DNA from: Bacteroidales bacterium
Lineage (GTDB): Bacteria > Bacteroidota > Bacteroidia > Bacteroidales > UBA932
Length of the DNA: 34,872 bases
Reading direction: 5' to 3'
Assembly (NCBI GenBank): GCA_017960585.1
Contig: JAGCYX010000046.1
Span: 1 to 34,872 of the forward strand
Shown: positions 1-8,432 of the stretch, piece after piece
Position numbering within the stretch: position 1 is the stretch's first letter
Layout of the letters: each line of letters begins with the position of its first letter
Notes under the pieces: generated by a model
What the model was told of the DNA's origin: nothing
What the model saw: the letters and a program-made list of their open reading frames with translations, nothing else
The model's database searches: none
Translations under genes and position numbers: made by a program

Positions 1-248
1 ACGCCAAGGGCCTGACGCACGACTTCAAGGACGGCAAGGGTCCCATCAAGGACGCCTACGGTCCCTGGTTCCTGCGCCTGGACGTGCCGGGCTTCTGGGA
101 CATCGGCATCCACGGCACCCCCTTCCCGGAGAGCATCGGCTCCCGTGCCACCGAGGGCTGCATCCGTCTGCGCAACGAGGACATCCTCGACCTGAAGGCG
201 CAGGTCAAGGTGGGCACGGTGGTCATCATCCTCCCGGATCCGGTCTAG
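1..248 (+). CDS. L,D-transpeptidase (YkuD domain), C-terminal part
   Basis: This is the last 81 codons of a gene that begins before the window; the reading frame starts at base 3 and ends with TAG at 246-248. The peptide has the YkuD signature: an IHGTP motif, then about 15 residues later GCIRLRNEDI, followed by a short strand ending in VVIILPDPV. YkuD enzymes use the Cys of this motif to cross-link peptidoglycan stem peptides or attach proteins to them, in the periplasm. The usual [S/T]HGC reads ATEGC here, so the His before Gly-Cys is Glu. Similar variants may exist in Bacteroidota, so activity is not ruled out. The upstream signal or anchor region is outside the window. Confidence 0.85.
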   Translation, partial: AKGLTHDFKDGKGPIKDAYGPWFLRLDVPGFWDIGIHGTPFPESIGSRATEGCIRLRNEDILDLKAQVKVGTVVIILPDPV

Positions 249-252
249 CCCC

Positions 253-359
253 GTGAGCAGCAATTAATTGATTCTCTGATACTTACTGTTTTGTACTATC
301 CCTGTTTTCGGGGGAGCACAAAACAGTATTTCATTAATAGACAAATATTTACAGCTCAC
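253..359 (-). repeat. 107-bp symmetric palindromic element, copy 1
   Basis: The ends are GTGAGC (253-258) and GCTCAC (354-359). A 13-nt central stem pairs 285-297 with 315-327 around a 17-nt loop, and 32 nt lie on each side between stem and end. The layout 32-13-17-13-32 is identical in copy 2. The flanks also pair imperfectly, so the whole element can fold as one long hairpin. The strand given is the orientation in which the three copies align best; in that orientation the single A-C mismatch of the central stem becomes a G-U pair in RNA. It starts 5 bp after the transpeptidase stop codon. It may be a mobile palindrome or an RNA processing signal; I do not recognise the family. Confidence 0.8.
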
Positions 360-384
360 AGGAAAAAACGGCTGTTTTCTTATT

Positions 385-409
385 AACAATTTCTGCGCGT
401 GTTCGTCTA
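385..409 (+). promoter_or_regulatory. Candidate ECF-sigma-type promoter
   Basis: AAC at 385-387 is followed after 16 nt by CGTCTA at 404-409. This matches the general ECF pattern of an AAC-containing -35 and a CGTC-type -10. No good TAnnTTTG housekeeping -7 box was found in this interval. Transcription would begin near 415, about 22 nt before the start codon at 437. Because the operon encodes an ECF sigma factor, autoregulation is a reasonable inference. Confidence 0.5.
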
Positions 410-436
410 TTCATCGGAACATTGAACAAAACCGAC

Positions 437-943
437 ATGAACCTGAAACAGTTATTTTTGATTTTCGCCTTGCTGCTGCCCCTGACGGCCGTCGCGGCCG
501 GTCCAGACCGCAAGGTTTCCCGCTCGGAGGTTTCCTCCATCATTTCTGAGTACCGCCACTACGACGGTGTCGAGGTGGTCAAGGTCGGCTGGCTGGCGAC
601 GGCGGCGCTCAAGGGCGTCATCCGCCATGCGGGCAACGATGAGGACACCCGCCAGATCCGGGAAGCCCTGCGCGGCATCAAGAGCGTGACCGTGCTCGAG
701 TACGAGGAGGCGGCGCCCGACGTCCGCCACCGGCTCAACAGCCGCATCGCCCGCGCCCTGGACGGCCGGGAGCTGCTGATGGAGGCCAAGGACAGCGACG
801 CTTCCCTGCAGATCTTCGGCGTCGTGGACGAGAGCACGGGCACGATCCGCGACTTCATCCTCAGCACCCCCGGCAACTGCGCGCTCATCTGCCTCTTCGG
901 CTCCATTCCGATGGAGGCTGCCAGCCAGATGATGTCCCGATGA
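437..943 (+). CDS. DUF4252 family exported protein
   Basis: A 168-residue protein with an N-terminal signal peptide (residues 1 to about 22, hydrophobic core then AVAAG). The rest resembles DUF4252, a Bacteroidota family of unknown function often found beside ECF sigma genes. The segment ELLMEAKDS recurs in the other DUF4252 gene of this operon (1799-2284), marking them as paralogues. I chose the ATG at 437 over a TTG at 422 because the signal peptide begins there. The stop overlaps the next start as ATGA, implying translational coupling. Family assignment is moderately sure; the biochemical role is unknown. Confidence 0.75.
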   Translation: MNLKQLFLIFALLLPLTAVAAGPDRKVSRSEVSSIISEYRHYDGVEVVKVGWLATAALKGVIRHAGNDEDTRQIREALRGIKSVTVLEYEEAAPDVRHRLNSRIARALDGRELLMEAKDSDASLQIFGVVDESTGTIRDFILSTPGNCALICLFGSIPMEAASQMMSR

Positions 944-1419
944 CGAACGCGCGCTTCCAGAACGAGTGGCTGTCCCTGTCCGGCGACTTCTACCGCGTGG
1001 CCTACTACATCCTCGAGGATGAGGCCGAGGCGGAAGACGCCGTCCAGGAACTCTTCCTCAAGCTCTGGAGCGGCCGGGACGCCCTGGACGGCATCCGCAA
1101 CCCCAAGGGCTACGGGCTCCGCGTCCTGCGCAACCTCTGCCTGGACCGCATCCGGCGCAGCCGGAAAATGGAGACGCCCGAGGCCCTGCCCGAGCCGGAA
1201 TGGCCCGGCCGGCAGGACGAGGCCGTGGACCAGAAAGAGCGCCTCGCCAAGGTCCTGGCCGCCGTCAAGTCCCTGCCTGACAGGCAGCGCGAAGTGCTCA
1301 CGCTCCGGACCCTGGACGGGCTCTCCTACGAGGAGATCGCGGAGCGAACCAGAATGAACCAGCTTACCCTGCGCGTGCTGCTCTCGCAGGCACGCCGAAA
1401 ACTGAAGAATGTGATATGA
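940..1419 (+). CDS. ECF RNA polymerase sigma factor
   Basis: A 159-residue cytoplasmic sigma-70 family protein of ECF size. Region 2 is visible near residues 10-75, with EDAVQELFLKLW and NPKGYGLRVLRNLCLDRIRR. Region 4 lies near residues 105-155, with SLPDRQREVLTLRTLDGLSYEEIAERT and the DNA-reading helix. It would direct polymerase to a small regulon, probably including the promoter at 385-409. It is flanked by overlapping ATGA junctions with the DUF4252 gene before it and a membrane protein after it, the classic place for a partner that controls the sigma factor. Confidence 0.93.
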   Translation: MTNARFQNEWLSLSGDFYRVAYYILEDEAEAEDAVQELFLKLWSGRDALDGIRNPKGYGLRVLRNLCLDRIRRSRKMETPEALPEPEWPGRQDEAVDQKERLAKVLAAVKSLPDRQREVLTLRTLDGLSYEEIAERTRMNQLTLRVLLSQARRKLKNVI

Positions 1420-1802
1420 AGACCCTGGAAGAAATAGAGAACCTCAGCCTCGAAGAACTCGAGCAGAAAGCGACGGAATGCGCCGCCCCCGTCCCCGACG
1501 GGCTGGAGCGCCGCCTGCGCGAGACCCTGGCCGCCCGCGAACTCGCGGACGCCGCCCGGCCCCGCCCCGCCCGCTGGATCCCCTACGCGTCGCTGGCCGT
1601 GGCGGCTGCTGCGGCAGCCCTGGTCGTGCTGCCGCAGCGTGGCCCGAAAGACACCTTCGACGATCCGCTCCTGGCCTACGCCGAAGTGGAGAAGACCTTC
1701 CAGACCATCTCCAGCAAGATGTCCGTCGGCATGGACATCGTCCGCGACGCGGAAGAAACCGCCACCCTCCCCTACAACAACCTTAACAAGATCCAACAAT
1801 GA
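1416..1802 (+). CDS. Single-pass membrane protein, possible anti-sigma factor
   Basis: A 128-residue protein with an acidic and charged N-terminal half (about 1-55, probably cytoplasmic), one membrane segment near residues 57-73 (ASLAVAAAAAALVVLP), and a short C-terminal tail. No zinc-binding HxxxCxxC anti-sigma motif is present and the family is not recognised. Its size, topology and position directly behind the ECF sigma gene, with ATGA overlaps on both sides, suggest it may hold or tune the sigma factor at the membrane. That role is inferred from context only. Confidence 0.6.
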   Translation: MKTLEEIENLSLEELEQKATECAAPVPDGLERRLRETLAARELADAARPRPARWIPYASLAVAAAAAALVVLPQRGPKDTFDDPLLAYAEVEKTFQTISSKMSVGMDIVRDAEETATLPYNNLNKIQQ

Positions 1803-2284
1803 AACGCATAATCATCCTTTTCGCAGCCCTGCTGCTCACCGTTTCCGCCTTTGCCCAGAACGGCAAGTCCATCTACCAGAAATACTCCGACGCGGAGAAC
1901 GTCTCCGCCGTCTACATCTCTCCGGCCATGTTCCGTCTGATGGGCCGCATCCCCGACATGGAAGTCGGCGAGGACAAGGTCAACCTCTCCCCCATCATCC
2001 GTTCGCTCACGGGCCTGTACGTCATCAACAGCGAGAACGCCTCCATCAACGGTTCCCTGCGCGCGGACGCCGAACGCTACATCAAGTCCGGCCACTACGA
2101 ACTGCTCATGGAGGCCAAGGACTCCGGCCAGGCCGTCCGCGTCTACACGGTCGGCAGCGACAAGGTCATCGAGGGCTTCGTGATGCTCGCCGCCGAGTCC
2201 GACGAGGTCACTTTCATCTGCCTGGACGGCCAGATGCCGCGCAATGAGTTCGAAGACCTGATGGCCAGGGAGTTGGCAAAATAA
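1799..2284 (+). CDS. DUF4252 family exported protein, second copy
   Basis: A 161-residue protein with a clear signal peptide (about residues 1-20, ending FAQ). The mature part resembles DUF4252 and shares ELLMEAKDS and the overall spacing with the product of 437-943. It is the last gene of the operon and overlaps the preceding gene by ATGA. Two exported DUF4252 proteins bracketing an ECF sigma factor and a membrane protein suggest a periplasmic or surface sensing module, but no ligand or enzymatic residues can be identified. Confidence 0.75.
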   Translation: MKRIIILFAALLLTVSAFAQNGKSIYQKYSDAENVSAVYISPAMFRLMGRIPDMEVGEDKVNLSPIIRSLTGLYVINSENASINGSLRADAERYIKSGHYELLMEAKDSGQAVRVYTVGSDKVIEGFVMLAAESDEVTFICLDGQMPRNEFEDLMARELAK

Positions 2285-2401
2285 GTTCAAGTCCGAATGA
2301 ATGAATTTTAAAAGTTTTCAAAAAGTTTAGTTAAGTTTTTCAGCCTTTTTATTACATCTGACCGAAAAACGAAAAATTTCTCTGACTATCTATTTTGAAT
2401 C

Positions 2402-2431
2402 AACCCGGGACCAAAGTTATGGTTCCGGGTT
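2402..2431 (+). terminator. Hairpin terminator after the sigma operon
   Basis: An 11-bp stem (2402-2412 with 2421-2431, one G-T wobble) and an 8-nt loop, followed by a T-rich stretch. It lies 118 bp after the operon stop codon and just before the susC-type promoter, so it would separate the two units. The T tract is broken by CGCG, so termination may be imperfect. Confidence 0.6.
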
Positions 2432-2440
2432 TCGCGTTTA

Positions 2441-2471
2441 TTTTAAGGAATGAAACGATTTTTTACCTTTG
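2441..2471 (+). promoter_or_regulatory. Bacteroides-type promoter for the SusC/SusD pair
   Basis: TACCTTTG at 2464-2471 fits the Bacteroidota -7 box TAnnTTTG. The -33 position 19 nt upstream reads TTTT rather than TTTG. Transcription would begin near 2478, leaving about 55 nt of leader before 2534. A weak -33 box is what one would expect if an activator is needed, but no binding site was identified. Confidence 0.6.
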
Positions 2472-2533
2472 GTTCGCTGGCCCCAACGAGCAATTAATCA
2501 TTATTATACTATCATATCTAACCAACTTCACAC

Positions 2534-5500
2534 ATGCTAAAAAAACTGATGAAAGTGACAGGTATCCTGGCGATACTTCTCACCGTTTGGGGAGGTTTCA
2601 GCGCCTCCGCCCAGAACCGTACCATCAGCGGCAAGATCGTGGATACCGGCGGCGAGCCGGTCATCGGCGCAGCCGTGACGGTGGTCGGGAATTCCCGCAT
2701 CGGTGCCGCTTCCGACCTGGACGGCAATTTCACCCTCAGCGTTCCCGCCGGATCTTCCATCTCCGTCGAGAGCATCGGCTACAAGCCCCAGACCATCGCG
2801 GTCGGCGACCGCACCACCTTCAACATCGTCCTCGAGGAGGACAACGAGATGCTTGAAGAGACCGTGGTGATCGGTTACGGCGTCCAGCGCAAGAGCGACC
2901 TGACCGGCTCCGTGGCCTCCGTCCGCGAGACCGAGCTCCAGAACCGCTCCACCTCCGACGCTGCCGCCGCCCTCCAGGGCAAGGCCGCCGGCGTGCAGAT
3001 CTTCAACGACTCCGGCGCCCCGGGTGAAGGAGCTTCCATCCGCGTCCGCGGTATCTCCTCCAACAGCGGCTCCGGCCTCGGCCCGCTCCTCATCGTGGAC
3101 GGTCTGAAGGTCGACAAGATCGACTACCTCGATCCTTCCATGATCGAATCCATGGAGGTCCTGAAGGATGCCGCCTCCGCCGCCATCTACGGTGCGCAGG
3201 CCGGTAACGGTGTCGTGCTCATCACCACGAAGAACGGCGCCAAGAACAAGGACAAGGACGGCAACATCTTCTACAACTATAAACTTTCCCTCAGCAGCCT
3301 CGGCCACCACGCCCAGGTCATGAACGCCGCCCAGTACATCGACTGGCAGCAGCAGGCCGGCCAGCTTCCCGACACCCAGACGATCATCCAGACCGGTGTG
3401 TGGGACGGCGTGACCGACACCAACTGGGCTGACGTCCTGTACGGGACGGGCGTGACCCACAGCCACACCCTCGGCGCCCAGGGCGGCAACGACCGCGGCT
3501 CCTACTTCCTGTCCCTCAACTACGTGGACGAGGACGGTATGGCGCGTGGCAACAGCGATACCTTCAAGCGCTTCACCGCGCAGATCAACGCCGACTACAA
3601 GATCAAGAAGTGGTTCACCGTCGGCACCAACACCTCCGTCGAGTTCCGCCAGCAGCAGAAGATCGGCGAGCACTCCGAGTACGCCGGCAGCAGCGCCGGT
3701 CTGCTGGGTACCCTCATCATCGACCCGCTCACCCCGGTCTACTTTACGTCCTACGACGAGCTGCCCCTCGGCATGAAGGACGCCATCGCCAAGGGTGTCA
3801 AGGTCTACGGACCGGAAGATCACCCGGGCTGGTACTACGCCGTTTCCAAGATCCTGGAAGGCGACGGTGTGAACCCGCTCATCTACCGTGACCGCAACCA
3901 GAAGAAGGAAGAAGGCTGGCAGATCCGCGGTACCGTGTTCGCCAACCTCACCCCGGTCAAGGGTCTGGTGATCACTTCCCGCCTGGGCTACCGCATCAAG
4001 CAGAGCTACAACAGCGACTTCACGGAGCCGTACCACGCCAATGCGAAGAACTATGCGACGACCTACAGCATCAGCGCCACCTCCTCGCAGAGCTACTACT
4101 ATCAGTGGGAAAACTTCGCCAACTACAACGTGACCCTCGGCGGCAAGCACGCCATCGGTGCGATGGCCGGTATGTCCTACACCTACAACGACAGCCGCAG
4201 CGTCGGCGCCAGCCTGACCGGTGAAGATCCCCTCAAGGGCTACGCCGAGAACTTCCGCTACCTCACCCAGGACAACGGTTCCGGTACCAAGGGCATCAGC
4301 GGCGGTTCCCCGAGCCAGAGCAGCCAGATTTCCTACTTCGGCCGTCTGACCTACTCCTACGACAACCGCTACAGCATCCAGACGAACTTCCGTGCCGATG
4401 CTTTCGACTCCTCCAAGCTCTCCCCGAAGAACCGCTGGGGCTACTTCCCCTCCGTCTCCGCCGGCTGGACCGTCAGCAACGAAAGCTTCATCAAGGACAA
4501 CATCAGCCGCGACATCCTCAGCTTCCTGAAGTTCCGCGGTTCCTGGGGTATCAACGGTAACATCGCCGTTCTTTCCGGTTATCCTTACTCCACTGCCATC
4601 TCCTACAACAGCCAGACCTATCAGTTCGGCACCGACGAGACCCTCACCCTGGGTTCCCAGCCGGACGGCCTGTCCAACCCTGACCTGACCTGGGAGACCT
4701 CCGTGCAGACCGACTTCGGTATGGACCTGCGTCTCTTCAACAACCGCCTCACCCTCGGTGTGGACTGGTACAACAAGAACACCGAAGGCCTGCTCGTGAA
4801 CATCAGCCCGGTGGCTGAGGTGGGTATCAGCAGCACGACCGTCAACGCCGGTTCCGTGAACAACACCGGTTGGGAATTCGAACTCGGCTGGCAGGACAAC
4901 ATCGGCGACTTCCACTACAGCATCAACGGCAACCTCTCCACTCTAAAGAACCGCGTGACCTACCTGGATCCTTCCGTGGGACACCAGAAGGGTTCCAGCT
5001 TCGGTAACATGAAGTTCTCCACCTGGTTCGAGGAAGGCTACCCGGTGTGGTATTTCCGCGGCTACCAGTACGCCGGCATCGGCGAGGACGGCAAGGCCCA
5101 GTACTACGCCGCCGACGGCAGCCTCACCCAGTCCCCTGTGGACGCCGACATGGGCTACATGGGCTCCGCCCTCCCGCCCGTCACCTTCGGTCTCACCCTG
5201 CATGCGGATTGGAAGGGGCTTGACTTCACCCTGTTCGGCACCGGCGCCGCCGGGCATCAGCTGATGCCTTGCGTCTACCGCGTGGACCACATGAACATCA
5301 ACGCCCTGACCTACTTCTACGAAGAGTCCGGCAAGTCCATCCCGAAGATCGAGAACATGTGGGCCAGCAAGGAGTTCTGGAGCTCCTCCGCCGTCGTGTT
5401 CAACGGCGACTTCTTCAAGATCAAGCAGATCCAGCTCGGTTACTCCCTGCCGAAGAAGTGGCTCAACAAGGTCTTCATCGACAGCCTCCGCGTCTATGCC

Positions 5501-5647
5501 TCCATGGACGACTGGTTCGTGTTCACCAAGTATCCGGGATTCGATCCGGAGACCGCTTCCACCGGCTCCTCCAACGGTATGGGTTTGGACAAGGGTTCCT
5601 ACCCGAATGCCAAGAAGTTGATGTTCGGTATCAATCTCACCTTCTAA
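2534..5647 (+). CDS. SusC/RagA family TonB-dependent outer-membrane transporter
   Basis: A 1037-residue outer-membrane transporter of normal SusC length. It has a signal peptide (about 1-26, ending ASAQ), a carboxypeptidase-regulatory-like beta domain (about 29-110, ISGKIVDTGGEPVIGAAV), a plug domain (about 112-240, containing TVVIGYGVQRKSDLTGSV and ending near VLITTKNG), and a long beta-barrel ending in a terminal aromatic (NLTF). Together with the SusD-like lipoprotein 12 bp downstream it would form the lidded complex that imports oligosaccharides using TonB energy. The substrate cannot be read from the sequence; the neighbouring enzymes point to arabinose-containing plant glycans. A start at 2395 was rejected because the signal peptide begins at 2534. 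Confidence 0.95.
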   Translation: MLKKLMKVTGILAILLTVWGGFSASAQNRTISGKIVDTGGEPVIGAAVTVVGNSRIGAASDLDGNFTLSVPAGSSISVESIGYKPQTIAVGDRTTFNIVLEEDNEMLEETVVIGYGVQRKSDLTGSVASVRETELQNRSTSDAAAALQGKAAGVQIFNDSGAPGEGASIRVRGISSNSGSGLGPLLIVDGLKVDKIDYLDPSMIESMEVLKDAASAAIYGAQAGNGVVLITTKNGAKNKDKDGNIFYNYKLSLSSLGHHAQVMNAAQYIDWQQQAGQLPDTQTIIQTGVWDGVTDTNWADVLYGTGVTHSHTLGAQGGNDRGSYFLSLNYVDEDGMARGNSDTFKRFTAQINADYKIKKWFTVGTNTSVEFRQQQKIGEHSEYAGSSAGLLGTLIIDPLTPVYFTSYDELPLGMKDAIAKGVKVYGPEDHPGWYYAVSKILEGDGVNPLIYRDRNQKKEEGWQIRGTVFANLTPVKGLVITSRLGYRIKQSYNSDFTEPYHANAKNYATTYSISATSSQSYYYQWENFANYNVTLGGKHAIGAMAGMSYTYNDSRSVGASLTGEDPLKGYAENFRYLTQDNGSGTKGISGGSPSQSSQISYFGRLTYSYDNRYSIQTNFRADAFDSSKLSPKNRWGYFPSVSAGWTVSNESFIKDNISRDILSFLKFRGSWGINGNIAVLSGYPYSTAISYNSQTYQFGTDETLTLGSQPDGLSNPDLTWETSVQTDFGMDLRLFNNRLTLGVDWYNKNTEGLLVNISPVAEVGISSTTVNAGSVNNTGWEFELGWQDNIGDFHYSINGNLSTLKNRVTYLDPSVGHQKGSSFGNMKFSTWFEEGYPVWYFRGYQYAGIGEDGKAQYYAADGSLTQSPVDADMGYMGSALPPVTFGLTLHADWKGLDFTLFGTGAAGHQLMPCVYRVDHMNINALTYFYEESGKSIPKIENMWASKEFWSSSAVVFNGDFFKIKQIQLGYSLPKKWLNKVFIDSLRVYASMDDWFVFTKYPGFDPETASTGSSNGMGLDKGSYPNAKKLMFGINLTF

Positions 5648-5659
5648 TCTGACAGCATT

Positions 5660-7477
5660 ATGAAAAAGTATATCATTTTAGGATTATCTATTGCACTGGC
5701 GGTGTTCTCCACCACTTCGTGCAACCCGGATCTTCTGAACATCCAGCAGAAAGGCGTCATCGCCTACGAGGAATTCTACCAGACGGACAGCGACGCAGAG
5801 TCGGCCCTTGTCGCGGTATATGCCTCCTTCATCAAGATGATCAACGACCAGGGCAGCAACAACCCGGCCTGGAACGTGGTCGTGAACGCCTGCGGCGACG
5901 AGCTCTACTGGGGCGGCGGCAAGAAAGACGGCTCCAGCTCCGGTGCGCAGGACATGAACGAGTTCCGCAACACCTACGACAGCACCGTCCCCCATATCCG
6001 GGTCGTGTACAAAGACCTGTATTCACTGATCTACAAGTGCAACCTGGTGCTCGACAACTTCTACGGCGAGAGCGGCGAACTGTGCGACTCGCAGGTGAAG
6101 AAAAAGTGCGTGGCCGAGGCCCGCGCCGTCCGCGCCTGGGCGCACTTCACCCTGGCCACCTTCTGGGGCACCCCGCCGCTGGTGGAGCACGTGCTCGCCG
6201 GTGACGCCCGTCCGACGAACTGCGATCATCAGGTCCTGATGGACTGGTGCATCAGCGAGTTCAAGGCGGCCCTGCCCGACCTCGCTCCCCGCAACGGCAA
6301 GAACGATGTGGCCGGCGCCTACCGGATGACCTCCGGTGCCTGCCAGGCGTTCCTCGGCAAAGCCCAGATCTTCAACAAGGACTGGAGCGGCGCCAAGGAG
6401 AGCCTCAAGGCCGTCATCAGTTCCGGCAACTACGCCCTGGCCCCCACCGAGGATCTGTGGAATATGTTCCATGTGGTCGGCGACGGCAACGAGGAGAAGA
6501 TTCTCGAGATGAACTACATGTACAACGAGGGTATCAGCCTTATGGATTGGAAATACCATTTCCAGCGCAACCAGGCCCTGTTCATGCGTAACATCAAGAA
6601 GTATCCGTCCATCCTCATCCAGGCCGGCGACGGCTGGGGCAACAACGTCTCCCCGACCAAGCAGTTCATGGATGCCATCAACGCCCACGAGCCCAACTCC
6701 GCCCGCCGCAAGGCCTGGTTCGTGTCCTACGAGGAATTCCTCACCGATTTCGAGTATCCGCTGGAAGAGTCCGAGGCCAAGGTTCCGGACAAGGACGGCG
6801 TGACCACCAAGGTCAAGTTCAAGGCTGACGCCGACATGACCCCGGAAGAGAAGCTCATGGACTTCCGCCGCGGTCTGAACTGCGAGAAGTACGACGAGAC
6901 CTACGCCAACTATGGCTACTACTTCTTCAAGCTCCTGCCCTGGCAGTCCGACCTCATTCCGAACAACGCCACCGTCACGCAGGAGAACCGCATCATCATG
7001 CGTTACGCCGAGGTGCTTCTCCTCTACGCCGAGGCCTGCGCCCAGTTGGGCGAGACTTCCGGCGACGGCCTTGACGCACTGAACGCCGTGGCCAAGCGCG
7101 CCGGCGCCCCGCTCTACGACAAGCTGTCCATGGACAACGTGAAGATGGAGAAATGGTTCGAGCTGGCCTGGGAAGGCACCCGCTTCTGGGATCTGGTCCG
7201 TTGGGGCGACGCTCCGAAGGCACTGGCCTTCAAGGCTCACGACGAGACTCCGTACCTCCACGACGACTTCTATGTCCACGGATCCAAGGGTAAGAAGACG
7301 ACCGGCCAGCCGCACAAGGCCCACGTGTACTTCCACGATGACGGCTGGGCAGCAAAGGGCGGCGGCTGGGTTACCGGCAAGCACGAACTCCTTCCGTTCC
7401 CGTTCGACGTCGTTCAACTGAACCCCTACAACCCGGAAACGGGCGAGGGTCTGAAGCAAAATCCCGGTTGGGAATAA
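5660..7477 (+). CDS. SusD/RagB family surface glycan-binding lipoprotein
   Basis: A 605-residue lipoprotein with a lipobox ending TTSC, Cys21 being the lipidation site. The mature protein has the SusD fold signals: an N-terminal segment with alternating Ser, Asp and Glu (FYQTDSDAESAL), tetratricopeptide-like helices with AEARAVRAWAHFTL, and the C-terminal RYAEVLLLYAEACAQLG and WFELAWEGTRFWDLVRWGD motifs. It caps the SusC barrel at the cell surface and binds the imported glycan. It is cotranscribed with the SusC-like gene. No separate SusE/SusF-type surface binding gene follows; a bidirectional terminator comes next. Confidence 0.95.
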   Translation: MKKYIILGLSIALAVFSTTSCNPDLLNIQQKGVIAYEEFYQTDSDAESALVAVYASFIKMINDQGSNNPAWNVVVNACGDELYWGGGKKDGSSSGAQDMNEFRNTYDSTVPHIRVVYKDLYSLIYKCNLVLDNFYGESGELCDSQVKKKCVAEARAVRAWAHFTLATFWGTPPLVEHVLAGDARPTNCDHQVLMDWCISEFKAALPDLAPRNGKNDVAGAYRMTSGACQAFLGKAQIFNKDWSGAKESLKAVISSGNYALAPTEDLWNMFHVVGDGNEEKILEMNYMYNEGISLMDWKYHFQRNQALFMRNIKKYPSILIQAGDGWGNNVSPTKQFMDAINAHEPNSARRKAWFVSYEEFLTDFEYPLEESEAKVPDKDGVTTKVKFKADADMTPEEKLMDFRRGLNCEKYDETYANYGYYFFKLLPWQSDLIPNNATVTQENRIIMRYAEVLLLYAEACAQLGETSGDGLDALNAVAKRAGAPLYDKLSMDNVKMEKWFELAWEGTRFWDLVRWGDAPKALAFKAHDETPYLHDDFYVHGSKGKKTTGQPHKAHVYFHDDGWAAKGGGWVTGKHELLPFPFDVVQLNPYNPETGEGLKQNPGWE

Positions 7478-7529
7478 TAGTTAGTAGAATTCCTTCCTTT
7501 TAGTTATTTTAGTTAAAATGTTGGAAGTG

Positions 7530-7557
7530 AAGGGCCGGCCCGAGAGGACCGGCCCTT
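7530..7557. terminator. Bidirectional terminator between convergent operons
   Basis: AAGGGCCGG (7530-7538) pairs with CCGGCCCTT (7549-7557) around a 10-nt loop. T and A runs on both sides allow it to end both the SusCD transcript and the minus-strand kinase operon that converges on it. Confidence 0.8.
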
Positions 7558-7586
7558 CTTAATTTCCGGGCGGACAGGAAACGGCG

Positions 7587-8432
7587 TCAGCGCGGCATGG
7601 CTCCCTTGCAGGAGCAGACGTACGCGGCCGTGTCGCTGGCGAGCCGCTGGGCGTCCGCGAGCGAATCACCCCGAAGGTAAGCGACCACGAAAGCGGCGGT
7701 GAAAGAATCGCCGGCGCCGACCGTGTCCACGACGACGGCCTCGCCCGCCGGCTGCGGAAGGACCTCGTCCAGCGTGATCACGCAGCTTCCCTCGGGCCCC
7801 TTGGTCAGGATGACGAAGCGGAGGCCGAAGCGGGCGATCAGGGTGCGGCAGGCGGCGACGTCGTCGTCGCCGAGGGCGAAGAGCCCGGCCACGGTACGGA
7901 TTTCCTCGTCGTTGATCTTCAGGATGTCCGCGAACTGGAGGGAAGTCTCGAGCACTTCCCGGGAGTAGTAATGCTGGCGGAGGTTGATGTCGAAGACCTT
8001 GAGCGCCTCGGGCCGCAGGGCCCGGAGGAAGCGGAGCACGGTATCCCGGGAGGCCATGCGCTGCACCAGCGAGCCGAAGCAGACGGCGTCGGCGCGACGC
8101 GCCAGGGCTTCCATATCCGGGGTGAAGGGAATGTTGTCCCACGCCACATCCTCCTTGATGTTGTAGCTCGGCACCCCCCGGGCGTCGAGTTCCACCTCAA
8201 CGGTGCCCGTGGGTTTGTCCGTGACGACGATCAGGTTCTTCAGGCCCTTCTCCGCGACGATGTCCAGGATCTCCCGGCCGAGGGCGTCGCCGCCGACGGC
8301 GCTGACCGCCCAGCCTTCTTCGCCCAGCCGGCCGGCGTGATACGCGAAATTGGCGGGCGCCCCGCCGAGGGCCTTGCCGGAGGGCAGCAGGTCCCAGAGG
8401 ATCTCTCCGATGCCGACGATCACCTTTTTCAT
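7587..8432 (-). CDS. PfkB family sugar kinase, fructokinase-like
   Basis: A 281-residue cytoplasmic kinase with both PfkB signatures: the N-terminal substrate-binding GGAPANFAYHAGRLG (about residues 23-37) and the C-terminal DTVGAGDSFTAAF with the catalytic Asp of GAGD. The overall pattern (GEILWDLLPSGKALGGAPANFA) is that of fructokinases, which make fructose 6-phosphate from fructose and ATP. Another hexose or a pentose cannot be excluded. The start overlaps the stop of the transporter gene by 4 bp, so uptake and phosphorylation are coupled. It is the last gene of the six-gene operon. Confidence 0.88.
   Translation of the reverse strand: MKKVIVGIGEILWDLLPSGKALGGAPANFAYHAGRLGEEGWAVSAVGGDALGREILDIVAEKGLKNLIVVTDKPTGTVEVELDARGVPSYNIKEDVAWDNIPFTPDMEALARRADAVCFGSLVQRMASRDTVLRFLRALRPEALKVFDINLRQHYYSREVLETSLQFADILKINDEEIRTVAGLFALGDDDVAACRTLIARFGLRFVILTKGPEGSCVITLDEVLPQPAGEAVVVDTVGAGDSFTAAFVVAYLRGDSLADAQRLASDTAAYVCSCKGAMPR

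Noticed and set aside
253-359. Integron attC site
   Set aside because: The element is a large palindrome, but its ends are GTGAGC/GCTCAC and lack the attC core sites, and there is no integrase or cassette layout.
2395-2856. Plus-strand frame of 153 codons across the SusC promoter
   Set aside because: It spans a terminator and promoter and then runs in the wrong frame of the SusC-like gene with a basic, low-complexity sequence.
2537-4915. Minus-strand open frame opposite the SusC-like gene
   Set aside because: Composition artefact of GC-rich third positions; the SusC-like protein is complete on the plus strand.
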